DNA from: an uncultured bacterium
GTDB lineage: Bacteria > Verrucomicrobiota > Kiritimatiellia > RFP12 > CAIWXQ01
Reading direction: 5' to 3'
Assembly (NCBI GenBank): GCA_903916675.1
Contig: CAIWXQ010000001.1
Span: 64,217 to 128,216 of the forward strand
DNA: 64,000 nucleotides
The translations under genes were made by a program, and so were the position numbers. The notes under the pieces were generated by a model, which was given only the letters and a program-made list of their open reading frames with translations, searched no databases and was not told the origin of the DNA. Positions 1-7,429 of this stretch are shown in pieces. Numbering within the stretch: position 1 is the first letter of the stretch; the number at the start of each line of letters is the position of its first letter.

Positions 1-1
1 T

Positions 2-391
2 GGCATCTTCCGCTTCGCGCAGTTGCCGGTCTGCACCTGGGACTCGGGCGACGTCTTCGGCCGCGCCTACGTGCGCTGGCTTGAGATCCAGAAATCGCTG
101 ACATTTGTGGAGGAACAGCTCCAGGCGCTGCCGGGCGGCGCGGTGTGCGGGGAAGCCTTTGCCGCGCCGGCGCCGGAGCGATTGGTCGTAACGTTGGTCG
201 AGGGGTGGCGTGGCGCAATCTGCCATGCGGCGCTGACTGGTGCAGACGGCCGGATCGCCTGCTACAAGGTATACGACCCCTCTTTTCACAACTGGTTTGG
301 TCTGGCTTGCGCCCTGCGCAACCAGGAGATCTCCGATTTTCCGCTGTGCAACAAGAGTTTCAATTTGTCGTATTGTGGACAGGACTTGTGA
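2..391 (+). CDS. Hydrogenase-related (Ehr-like) large subunit, C-terminal fragment
   Basis: The open frame enters from the left edge of the window, so only about the last 129 residues are present. The C-terminus ends in LCNKSFNLSYCGQDL, a tail typical of the large subunit of group 4 energy-converting hydrogenases and their relatives (HycE/HyfG/NuoD-like, COG3261). In a true NiFe hydrogenase the C-terminal region carries a DPCxxC-type nickel ligand motif. Here the equivalent stretch reads YDPSFHNW and has no cysteine. This matches the Ehr (energy-converting hydrogenase-related) complexes, which are thought to do ion-coupled electron transfer without hydrogen chemistry. The next gene encodes the matching small subunit. 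The N-terminal nickel motif lies outside the window, so the loss can be judged at one end only. Confidence 0.8.
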   Translation, partial: GIFRFAQLPVCTWDSGDVFGRAYVRWLEIQKSLTFVEEQLQALPGGAVCGEAFAAPAPERLVVTLVEGWRGAICHAALTGADGRIACYKVYDPSFHNWFGLACALRNQEISDFPLCNKSFNLSYCGQDL

Positions 392-404
392 GAGAGGATG
401 CGGG

Positions 405-556
405 GCTCATGATGCAGGATGCGAGATACAGGATGCATGATGTGGGGTTGAAACGGAATGGGTGGCTGGAATTCGCCGTTTCCAGCATCCCACATCGCGC
501 ATCTTGCATCGCGCATCTTGCATCGCGCATCCTGCATCCCGAATCCCGCATCCCGA
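405..556. repeat. Dispersed hairpin repeat, family A, copy 1
   Basis: The gap between the two Ehr-like subunits is filled by an array of short units. The left half repeats AGGATGC/CAGGATGC-type words. The right half repeats the complement (GCATCTTGCATC, GCATCCTGCATCC), so the whole segment can fold back on itself. Similar elements lie at 27948-28093 and 45368-45481. No open frame here looks coding. Confidence 0.75.
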
Positions 557-563
557 CAAACCT

Positions 564-1319
564 ATGTTCTCCATCCTTAAAACCCGTTTCCAACAGAAAT
601 TCCGCACCATGGCCTGGCCGGATGGGCCGGCACCGGCGCTGCCGGAGCGGTTTGCGGGCCGGCCGCGGGTGGACCGTGCGGCCTGCGATGCCTGCGGCCA
701 GTGTGCGGCGGCATGTCCGGTGGACGCCATTTCCTGCCAGGACGGACTGGCTCTCGACACGGGACGCTGCCTTTTCTGCCGCGCCTGCGAACGGGCCTGC
801 AAGCGCAAGGCCGTGACGTTCAGCAGCGATTTTCATCTGGCAGCGGCACAGCGCGACGCGTTGACGGTGTGCGATGCGGAGGAAACCTTCCCGCCGGCGC
901 TGGTCGAGAAGGCGCGGAACTATTTCGGACGCTCGCTCAAGCTGCGGCAGGTGTCGGCCGGCGGATGCAACGCCTGCGAGGCGGACACCAACGTGCTGGG
1001 CACCGTGGCCTGGGACCTCGGGCGTTTCGGCATTCAGTTCGTGGCATCGCCGCGGCACGCAGACGGCCTGCTGGTCACGGGTCCGGTCAGCGCCAACATG
1101 CGCCTCGCGCTGGAGAAGACCTACGACGCCGTGCCCACGCCCAAGATCGTGATCGCCTGCGGCGCCTGCGCGATCTCCGGCGGCCCCTACGCCAGGCATC
1201 CGGAGGTCTGCAACGGCGCAGCAACAGTCGTGCCGGTCGATCTTTTTATCCCCGGCTGCCCTCCGCACCCGCTCACAATCCTCGACGGCCTGTTGCGTTT
1301 CGTGGGCCGGGTCAAATGA
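564..1319 (+). CDS. Ferredoxin-fused hydrogenase-related small subunit (HycG/NuoB-like)
   Basis: This 251-residue protein has an N-terminal dicluster ferredoxin domain (about residues 35-90), with a first CxxCxxCxxxC set at Cys41, 44, 47 and 51 and a second set in CLFCRACERAC. A NuoB/HycG-like small-subunit domain follows (about residues 125-250), with the GGCNACEAD, ACGACAISGG and PGCPPHP motifs that hold the proximal iron-sulfur cluster. It would pass electrons between ferredoxin and the large subunit encoded just upstream. The ATG at 564 was chosen because the frame upstream of it runs through the repeat element. Fusion of the ferredoxin (a separate gene in hydrogenases 3 and 4) to the small subunit fits Ehr-like complexes. 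Confidence 0.85.
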   Translation: MFSILKTRFQQKFRTMAWPDGPAPALPERFAGRPRVDRAACDACGQCAAACPVDAISCQDGLALDTGRCLFCRACERACKRKAVTFSSDFHLAAAQRDALTVCDAEETFPPALVEKARNYFGRSLKLRQVSAGGCNACEADTNVLGTVAWDLGRFGIQFVASPRHADGLLVTGPVSANMRLALEKTYDAVPTPKIVIACGACAISGGPYARHPEVCNGAATVVPVDLFIPGCPPHPLTILDGLLRFVGRVK

Positions 1320-1408
1320 GTTAGGATATGCGTTGTGCTACGTTGTTGTTTGCCAGCACCAAACAGGTGAAAACGGAATAGATTCTTTCTGGGTTATCTG
1401 GAAAGCCG

Positions 1409-1480
1409 GAAATCAGGAATCAGATGGTCATGCTTCCTGATTTCTGAGTTCCAGATTCACAAGCTGTAGGCTCAACTGAC
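1409..1480. repeat. Dispersed repeat, family C, copy 1, in the 1320-1618 gap
   Basis: The element starts with a small hairpin (AATCAGGAA pairing with TTCCTGATT) and continues with GAGTTCCAGATTCACAA and a GGCTCAACTG-like tail. Close copies are at 11479-11559 and 30036-30107. The rest of the gap (1320-1408 and 1481-1618) shows no gene. It is presumably the leader and promoter of iorA, but no convincing hexamers or riboswitch were seen. Confidence 0.7.
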
Positions 1481-1618
1481 CCCGTACGACGCGTGTGACA
1501 ACGTGGCTTCCCGTCAAAAGAGGCACATGCTAAAATCCCTCTCCGCAGGAAGCGATAGGCCGGCTGGCGCGCCCCGGCGCAAGAGGGGCGGCGACACGGC
1601 GAAGAGAACGGCGGACAC

Positions 1619-3229
1619 ATGTCGCACAGACAATTGCTGAGCGGAAACGAGGCGGTGGCCCTGGGTGCGCTGCATGTCGGCTGCGCGCGCGGAACCGGCT
1701 ATCCCGGCACGCCCTCGACGGAGATCCTGGAGCGCTTCGATGAACTCGGCGGCGAGGCCGAGTGGGCGCCCAACGAGAAGGTGGCGGCCGAGGTGGCGCT
1801 CGGCGTGGCGTTCGCCGGCGTGCGCGCCATGGTCACCATGAAGCATGTGGGGCTGAACGTCGCCGCGGACGTGCTCTTCACTTCGGCCTACAGCGGCGTG
1901 CAGGGCGCGCTGGTTTTCGTGGTGGCGGACGATCCGGGGCTGGCCTCCAGCCAGGACGAGCAGGACACCCGGCGCTATGGCATTGCCGCGGGCGTGCCCA
2001 TCATCGAGCCGGCCGACTCGCAGGAGGCGTACGACTACACCCGCCTGGCGTTCACGGTCTCGGCCCGCTGGAAAACGCCGGTGATCCTGAGGCTGACCAC
2101 GCGCGTCTCGCACACCGCGGCCATGGTCCAGCCCTGCGATGCCGCCGAAACACCGCCGCGGCCGCACTTCGTGCGCGACATCCCCGGCCGCGTGATGATT
2201 CCCGGCCACGCCCGCATCAAGCACCGCGCGCTGCGCTCCAAGCTGGCCGAGATCCAGAAGTGGAACGAAACCGAAGGGCCGAACCGGATCCTTCCCGGCG
2301 CCGCGGCCGTCGGCATCGTCACCTGCGGCGTGGCCAGCCAGTACGCCCGCGAGGCCGCGCCCGAGGCCACGGTCCTGAAGCTCGGCATGACCTACCCGCT
2401 GCCGTTCCAGACGATCCTCGGGTTCCTGAAGGACAAGGCCAAACGCTTTGTGATCGAGGAGAACGACCCGTTCCTGGTCGAGCAGATCCGCGCAGCCGGC
2501 GGCGACGTGCCGTGGAACCCGGAGGCGTTCCGCATGGGCGAGCTGAACGTGGCGCGCGTGAAGCGTATCCTGACCCACGACGCCTCGCCCGAGCCGGTGG
2601 CGCCGCGCGGCAAGCCGCCGTGCCTCTGTCCGGGATGCCCTCATGCGTACGTCTTCGAGATCCTCAAGAAGCACGATTGCATCGTGGCCGGCGACATCGG
2701 GTGCTACACGCTGGCGGCGCTGCCGCCGCTGTCGGCCATGGACTCGCAGATCTGCATGGGCGCGAGCATCGGCGTGGGGCTCGGGCTGCGGCATGTGCTG
2801 CCGGAGGCCGAGGCGCGCCGCGTGGTGAGCGTCATCGGCGACAGCACCTTCCTCCACAGCGGCCTCACCGGCGTGGCGGAGATGGTCTGGAACCCGCCGC
2901 CCTTCGGCCACGTGCTGATCGTGCTCGATAACCAGACCACGGCCATGACCGGCCAGCAGGAGAACCCCGCCACCGGCCGGCGGCTCGACCACACGCCGTC
3001 GCCTCGCATCCGGATTGAGGAGGTGATCGCGGCCATGGGTGTGAAGAACGTCCTGACGCTCAACCCGGTTCGCCAGGCAGTGGAGCTGGACGCCGCGCTG
3101 GTCAAGGCTTTGCAGACGAACGAACTCACGGCGATCGTCGCGCGGCAGCCCTGTCTGCTGGCTGCCCGGCAGATCCGCGCAGCGGAACAGCCCTCCTGCG
3201 TCGCGTGCGGAACCGGGGCAGGTGGATGA
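1619..3229 (+). CDS. iorA: Indolepyruvate:ferredoxin oxidoreductase, alpha subunit
   Basis: This 536-residue thiamine-diphosphate enzyme subunit oxidatively decarboxylates aryl-2-oxoacids (indolepyruvate, phenylpyruvate) to aryl-CoA with ferredoxin as acceptor, or runs in reverse. The N-terminal module (about residues 1-190) starts with SGNEAVALGAL and TGYPGTPSTE. The TPP-binding module (about 355-490) has CPGCPH, GDIGCYTL, IGDSTFLHSG and DNQTTAMTG. Family members normally end in a 4Fe-4S ferredoxin domain of roughly 60 residues. Here the protein stops at CVACGTGAGG, just where that domain would begin, and the next gene overlaps by ATGA, so there is no room for the domain. First gene of a four-gene operon with iorB, paaK and an ACT protein. 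Confidence 0.92.
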   Translation: MSHRQLLSGNEAVALGALHVGCARGTGYPGTPSTEILERFDELGGEAEWAPNEKVAAEVALGVAFAGVRAMVTMKHVGLNVAADVLFTSAYSGVQGALVFVVADDPGLASSQDEQDTRRYGIAAGVPIIEPADSQEAYDYTRLAFTVSARWKTPVILRLTTRVSHTAAMVQPCDAAETPPRPHFVRDIPGRVMIPGHARIKHRALRSKLAEIQKWNETEGPNRILPGAAAVGIVTCGVASQYAREAAPEATVLKLGMTYPLPFQTILGFLKDKAKRFVIEENDPFLVEQIRAAGGDVPWNPEAFRMGELNVARVKRILTHDASPEPVAPRGKPPCLCPGCPHAYVFEILKKHDCIVAGDIGCYTLAALPPLSAMDSQICMGASIGVGLGLRHVLPEAEARRVVSVIGDSTFLHSGLTGVAEMVWNPPPFGHVLIVLDNQTTAMTGQQENPATGRRLDHTPSPRIRIEEVIAAMGVKNVLTLNPVRQAVELDAALVKALQTNELTAIVARQPCLLAARQIRAAEQPSCVACGTGAGG

Positions 3230-3732
3230 AGACAATGAAGACAGACCCGACCCGCAACATCCGCATCGCCGGGCTCGGCGGCATGGGAATCCTCACGAGT
3301 TCGCAGGTCCTGGCAGAGGTCCTGTTTGAGGCCGGCTACGACGTGAAGAAGGCTGAGGTGCACGGCATGGCGCAGCGCGGCGGCTCCGTGGCCAGCGACA
3401 TCCGCTTCGGCCGCCACATCCTCAGCCCGATGATCCCCGACGGAGAGACGGATTTTCTTCTGATCCTCGCGTCGGAGGAGATCGAGATGCACCGGCCGGC
3501 GCTGCGCCCCGGCGGCGTGCTGATCGACGCCCGTGCGTTCGACGCAGCCGCGCTCCCCAATCGCAAAAGCCTGAACATCGCCATGCTCGGTGCCCTCAGC
3601 CGGCACCTCGACATCCCGGTCGATGCCTGGCACCGGGCGATCCGCGCCGCCTTTCCGGAGAAACTGCGGGACTTGAACGTGCAGGCGTTCGAGACCGGCC
3701 GGAATCTGCCGAAACCAGGAGATACGCTATGA
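3226..3732 (+). CDS. iorB: Indolepyruvate:ferredoxin oxidoreductase, beta subunit
   Basis: The 168-residue protein belongs to the gamma-domain (POR/KOR gamma) family and pairs with IorA. The glycine-rich GLGGMGILTSSQVLAE near the N-terminus and HGMAQRGGSVASDIRFG (about residues 45-62) are characteristic. The ATG at 3226 overlaps the iorA stop as ATGA, which argues for translational coupling. A second in-frame ATG at 3235 is possible. The gene ends in an ATGA overlap with paaK. Confidence 0.9.
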   Translation: MKTMKTDPTRNIRIAGLGGMGILTSSQVLAEVLFEAGYDVKKAEVHGMAQRGGSVASDIRFGRHILSPMIPDGETDFLLILASEEIEMHRPALRPGGVLIDARAFDAAALPNRKSLNIAMLGALSRHLDIPVDAWHRAIRAAFPEKLRDLNVQAFETGRNLPKPGDTL

Positions 3733-5051
3733 GCGCCTACCCGATCCACCCGGACAGTTACGCGGACTTCCTGACGCACGATGAGCTGCGACGCATCCAA
3801 CTGCACCGTCTGCAGGAGGTGGTCCGCGTGTCGTACGAGCGCGTGCCCCTGACCCGCCAACGCATGCAGGAGCGCGGCCTGAAGCCGGAGCACATCCGCA
3901 CGCTGGGCGACGCGGCGCTGCTGCCGTTCATGCAGAAGACCGACCTGCGCGACACCTACCCCTACGGCCTCTTCGCGCGGCCCATGCACGAGGTGGTCCG
4001 GCTGCACGCCTCCAGCGGCACCACGGGCAAGCCGATCGTCGTGGGGTACACGCGCGACGACCTGCGCGTCTGGTCCAGCGTCATGACGCGCACGCTCTCC
4101 GCCGCGGGGCTGAACGAGCGCGACGTGGTCCAGAACGCCTTCGGCTACGGACTCTTCACCGGCGGGCTCGGCGCGCACTACGGCGCGGAGGCTCTCGGCG
4201 CGACCGTGATCCCGATCTCGGGCGGCAATACCGAGCGGCAGCTCCTTGTCATGCAGGACTTCGGCGTCACGGCCATCTGCTCCACGCCGAGCTATTTTCT
4301 CCACCTGATCGAGGCGATCGAGGCTGTCGGCGGCTTCCGCGACCTCAAGCTCCGGACCGGCATCTTCGGTGCGGAGCCGTGGACCGAAGCCATGCGCGCC
4401 TACATCCAGGAGCACGCGAAGATCAAGGCCTACGACATCTATGGCCTGACGGAGATTATCGGTCCCGGCGTGGCCACCGAGTGCTGCTGTCAGGCCGGGC
4501 TGCATGTGTTCGAGGACCACTTCCTCATGGAGATCGTGGACCCGGACACCGGCCGTGTGTTGCCGGACGGCGAGGAGGGCGAGCTGGTCCTCACCACGCT
4601 CAGCAAGCAGGCCACGCCGATGATCCGCTTCCGCACGCACGACATCACGGCCATCGATCCCGCGCCCTGCGCCTGCGGCCGTACGATCCGCCGCGTCCGG
4701 CGCGTCACGCACCGCAGCGACGACATGTTGATCATCCGCGGTGTGAACGTCTTCCCATCGCAGATCGAGGCTGCGCTGCTCAAGGTCGGGAAGGAATTGC
4801 CGCACTACCAGATCGTGCTGGCCCGCCAGGCGGGACTCGACCAGATGGAAGTGCAGGTGGAGATGACCGAGGCGCTCTTCCGCGACAAGGTCAGCGCCGT
4901 CGAGCAGCTCCAGCGGAAGATGGTGCAGGCCATCGAGCACGTGGTCGGCCTGCGGGTCAATGTTCGTCTTGTGGAACCCCAGTCCATCGCCCGGAGCCAG
5001 GGGAAGGCCAAGCGGGTGCTGGATCAACGCAAGGAGGGAGCGAAGCCATGA
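3729..5051 (+). CDS. paaK: Phenylacetate-CoA ligase
   Basis: This 440-residue adenylate-forming enzyme activates phenylacetate or other arylacetates with ATP and CoA. The AMP-binding P-loop-like motif SSGTTGKPIVVGYT lies near residue 96 and YDIYGLTEIIGPGV near residue 236. RFRTHDI and the C-terminal RSDDMLIIRGVNVFPSQIE are also family hallmarks. Its place between iorAB and an ACT protein is the classic arrangement in anaerobes. There the pair either degrades aromatic amino acids to arylacetates with ATP gain, or builds arylpyruvates from arylacetates by reductive carboxylation. The sequence does not say which direction dominates. Confidence 0.93.
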   Translation: MSAYPIHPDSYADFLTHDELRRIQLHRLQEVVRVSYERVPLTRQRMQERGLKPEHIRTLGDAALLPFMQKTDLRDTYPYGLFARPMHEVVRLHASSGTTGKPIVVGYTRDDLRVWSSVMTRTLSAAGLNERDVVQNAFGYGLFTGGLGAHYGAEALGATVIPISGGNTERQLLVMQDFGVTAICSTPSYFLHLIEAIEAVGGFRDLKLRTGIFGAEPWTEAMRAYIQEHAKIKAYDIYGLTEIIGPGVATECCCQAGLHVFEDHFLMEIVDPDTGRVLPDGEEGELVLTTLSKQATPMIRFRTHDITAIDPAPCACGRTIRRVRRVTHRSDDMLIIRGVNVFPSQIEAALLKVGKELPHYQIVLARQAGLDQMEVQVEMTEALFRDKVSAVEQLQRKMVQAIEHVVGLRVNVRLVEPQSIARSQGKAKRVLDQRKEGAKP

Positions 5052-5482
5052 CACTCAAGCAACTTTCGATCTTCCTGGAAAACAAGCCCGGTCGTCTGGG
5101 TCAGCCGTGTCAGGTGTTGGCCGCCGCGGGCATCGACATCGTCACCCTCACGCTGGCCGACACCGAGCAGTTCGGCATCCTGCGGCTGATCGTGCGCGAC
5201 TGGGAGAAGGCCCGCGCTGTGCTCGAGCAGAACGGCTTCGTGATGAACGTCTGCGACGTGCTGGCGGTTGAGATCCCCGACCGTTCCGGCGGACTGGCAA
5301 GCGTCCTGGCTGTGCTCGAGCCGGCAACGGTCAACATCGAGTACATGTACGCCTTCACGCTCAAGCGCGGCGGTAACGCGGTGATGATTGTGCGGTTTGA
5401 GAAGCCCGAGCAGGCCGTTCAGGTCCTGCGGCAGCATAAGATTGCGCTGCTGGATGCTGCCGCGCTGTTCAAACTGACGTAA
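5048..5482 (+). CDS. Tandem ACT-domain protein
   Basis: This 144-residue protein consists of two ACT domains. The first covers about residues 1-70 (LKQLSIFLENKPGRLGQ, then GIDIVTLTLADTEQFGILRLIV) and the second about 70-140 (EIPDRSGGLASVLAVLE, then NIEYMYAF). ACT domains bind amino acids. Next to iorAB-paaK it is a likely aromatic amino acid sensor or allosteric partner; that role is inferred from context. The start codon overlaps the paaK stop as ATGA. No DNA-binding domain is present, so any regulation would act through protein contact. Confidence 0.85.
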   Translation: MTLKQLSIFLENKPGRLGQPCQVLAAAGIDIVTLTLADTEQFGILRLIVRDWEKARAVLEQNGFVMNVCDVLAVEIPDRSGGLASVLAVLEPATVNIEYMYAFTLKRGGNAVMIVRFEKPEQAVQVLRQHKIALLDAAALFKLT

Positions 5483-5535
5483 TCGGCTGGCGGGCAGCCA
5501 AGGGCGTTTACACGGCTGTTCCGGTCGGGATCGTC

Positions 5536-7278
5536 TTATTTTTCCGCGAACCGGTAACACCCGATGTCGGCCGAAATTCGTTTCCTGCCTTCCAAGTCCG
5601 TCAACGGCAGTTGCGTCGGGTCTCCGCTGCTGACCAGCAGCTTGGAGCCCGCGCAAGGGCGGAAGTCCGGCCGTTCGGGATTCAGCCGCCAATAATGGCC
5701 TTCGAGCATGAGCCATGGATTGAGGTTGTACCGCACGACCTCCTGGGCAAAGGCCGGCAGGTCCACGCCGAGGATTGAGTGATTGTTGCGGTCGAGGTTT
5801 TTGGCCAGGGCGGCGATCTCCTCGGGCATGGGCGGTGGATTCGGCGAATAAGGCACGGTGGAATACATCGAGTAGCGGTTTAGGGCTGCGCCGCGGGCAA
5901 TGTTGTAGCCCGAGTCGGTCTGCCAGATGGAGTCGGCCGTGAATTCGATGGACAGGCCGGTCTGGTTGATGATCACGTTGTTGCGCAGCGTGCACCCGTA
6001 GCTGCCGTTGATGGCACCCAGGGCGTAGCGGTCGGGCACATCCAGCAGCACGGTGTTGTTGCGGATGAGATTGTTGCGGCAGCCGAACAGGGGCAGGGCC
6101 TCGGGTGTGACGTCGGCTGCCGTGGCCGGGCCGGGCTTCTGGAGCTCGCGCTCGAAGACGGAGTAGTTGTTCCACATGGCGAAGCCGTGGGCGTGGTTGT
6201 CATACAGCAGGTTGTTTTGGATAAGCGAATCGACCAGCCCGGCGAAGTTGAATCCGCCGCCGCCGCTGCCGCGCCCGTTGCCGTACACGACGTTCTCCTC
6301 GATGATGAAATTTTCCCCGATGCCGTCGGGGAAATTGTGCGGACCATACTGCTCGGCGGCGAACTTCAGGATGGCTTTGGCCCACTGGCGGTTAGGCTGC
6401 AATGGGCCGACGGAAACAAACTCCTTCATCTGCGACATCTTCCGCAGGCAGGTGTCGGCATCGATGTTGCACTGCAGTCCGCAGCCGGTGGAACCGAAGA
6501 ACACGTTTCGCCGGATGACGTAGTCGTCCGAGCCGTCCGAGACGTAGGCCGAATGTTCACGGCAGGAGCGGCCGTACACGCTGTCCTGCATCAGCACGGT
6601 GTAGCTGTCGGTGGAGTGCATGCCCCAGTACTGGTGGTTGTGAGAGTAGATGTTGTTCAGCACAATGTGGTGGGTCATTTTCCCGGTGGAGACGAAGGAC
6701 GCGCCGATTAGGATTCCACTGGCCAGCCCGGCCTGGGGGAGCCCCGGTCCGGTCTGGCCGGCCACGTGCAGGCCGTCCAGCACGATGTGGTGGGCGGCGA
6801 ACAGATGAATCATATGGTGCGACAGGGGTGCGCCGGCGGCATCTGCCGCGCAGTTGGTGACGATGACGCTGCCCGGGGCGCCCATGGCCTTGAAATGGAT
6901 GTACTTCCCGTCGCCGCAGCTGACCTTCTCTCGCACGAACATGCCGTTGTACGTGCCGGGCAGAATGGCCACCAGGTCGCCGCCTTCCGCTGCGTCGGCC
7001 GCGGCCTGCAGTGTGGAAAATACCTTGTCCACCGGATAGCGCGTGGGCGTGCCGGTGGCCTTGGGGTTGTTCAAGTCCATCGGGACAACGTCGATGGCAG
7101 TCAAGGCGCTGCCGGTTGTCACTAGCAGCACACGGGTGTACCGGGTTTGCAACTGGATGCTGTGGCTGACCCAGTCGTCGCTGTTCTGGGTAGTGTAGAA
7201 GTGCGGCGAGGGCAACGGCTGTGCGCCGGCAATGGAAATGGTCGCCAGGAATAGGATGCTTGCGGCGAATGTGCGCAT
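5536..7278 (-). CDS. Secreted right-handed parallel beta-helix protein
   Basis: The start at 7278 gives a 580-residue protein that opens with a short basic end and a hydrophobic signal peptide ending near IAGAQ. Around residues 75-120 is a DUF1565/pectate-lyase-like entry segment (FSTLQAAADAAEGGDLVAILPGTY). Repeated turns rich in NN/IRNN/IVLDGL follow (HHIVLNNIYSHNH, YVIRRNVFFG, FIIEENVVYGNG, NLIRNNTVLLD), the signature of parallel beta-helix repeats in polysaccharide-binding or polysaccharide-cleaving proteins. The N-terminal section contains no lyase catalytic motif I can name. Transcription is opposite to both neighbours. Confidence 0.75.
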   Translation of the reverse strand: MRTFAASILFLATISIAGAQPLPSPHFYTTQNSDDWVSHSIQLQTRYTRVLLVTTGSALTAIDVVPMDLNNPKATGTPTRYPVDKVFSTLQAAADAAEGGDLVAILPGTYNGMFVREKVSCGDGKYIHFKAMGAPGSVIVTNCAADAAGAPLSHHMIHLFAAHHIVLDGLHVAGQTGPGLPQAGLASGILIGASFVSTGKMTHHIVLNNIYSHNHQYWGMHSTDSYTVLMQDSVYGRSCREHSAYVSDGSDDYVIRRNVFFGSTGCGLQCNIDADTCLRKMSQMKEFVSVGPLQPNRQWAKAILKFAAEQYGPHNFPDGIGENFIIEENVVYGNGRGSGGGGFNFAGLVDSLIQNNLLYDNHAHGFAMWNNYSVFERELQKPGPATAADVTPEALPLFGCRNNLIRNNTVLLDVPDRYALGAINGSYGCTLRNNVIINQTGLSIEFTADSIWQTDSGYNIARGAALNRYSMYSTVPYSPNPPPMPEEIAALAKNLDRNNHSILGVDLPAFAQEVVRYNLNPWLMLEGHYWRLNPERPDFRPCAGSKLLVSSGDPTQLPLTDLEGRKRISADIGCYRFAEK

Positions 7279-7429
7279 GGATGTCTTTCTTCGGGAAAGG
7301 ATTAAACCATAATGGAAAACAGAAGACGCGCAGAAAAGAAGCTGATTGGCAAACGCATCGAATGGCCAGCCGGCGCAGTCCGCTGCACGCGCTATCGACA
7401 GCGGGTCGGGATTTTGCCAGTCTGCTTGC

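Noticed and set aside
405-556. CRISPR-like array
   Set aside because: The units vary in length and lie head to tail without spacers; the halves are complementary, so a hairpin repeat fits better.
1481-1618. Riboswitch or T-box in the iorA leader
   Set aside because: GC-rich structure without any conserved core I can match.
3336-5054. 572-codon minus-strand frame across paaK
   Set aside because: Shadow of the iorB-paaK genes.
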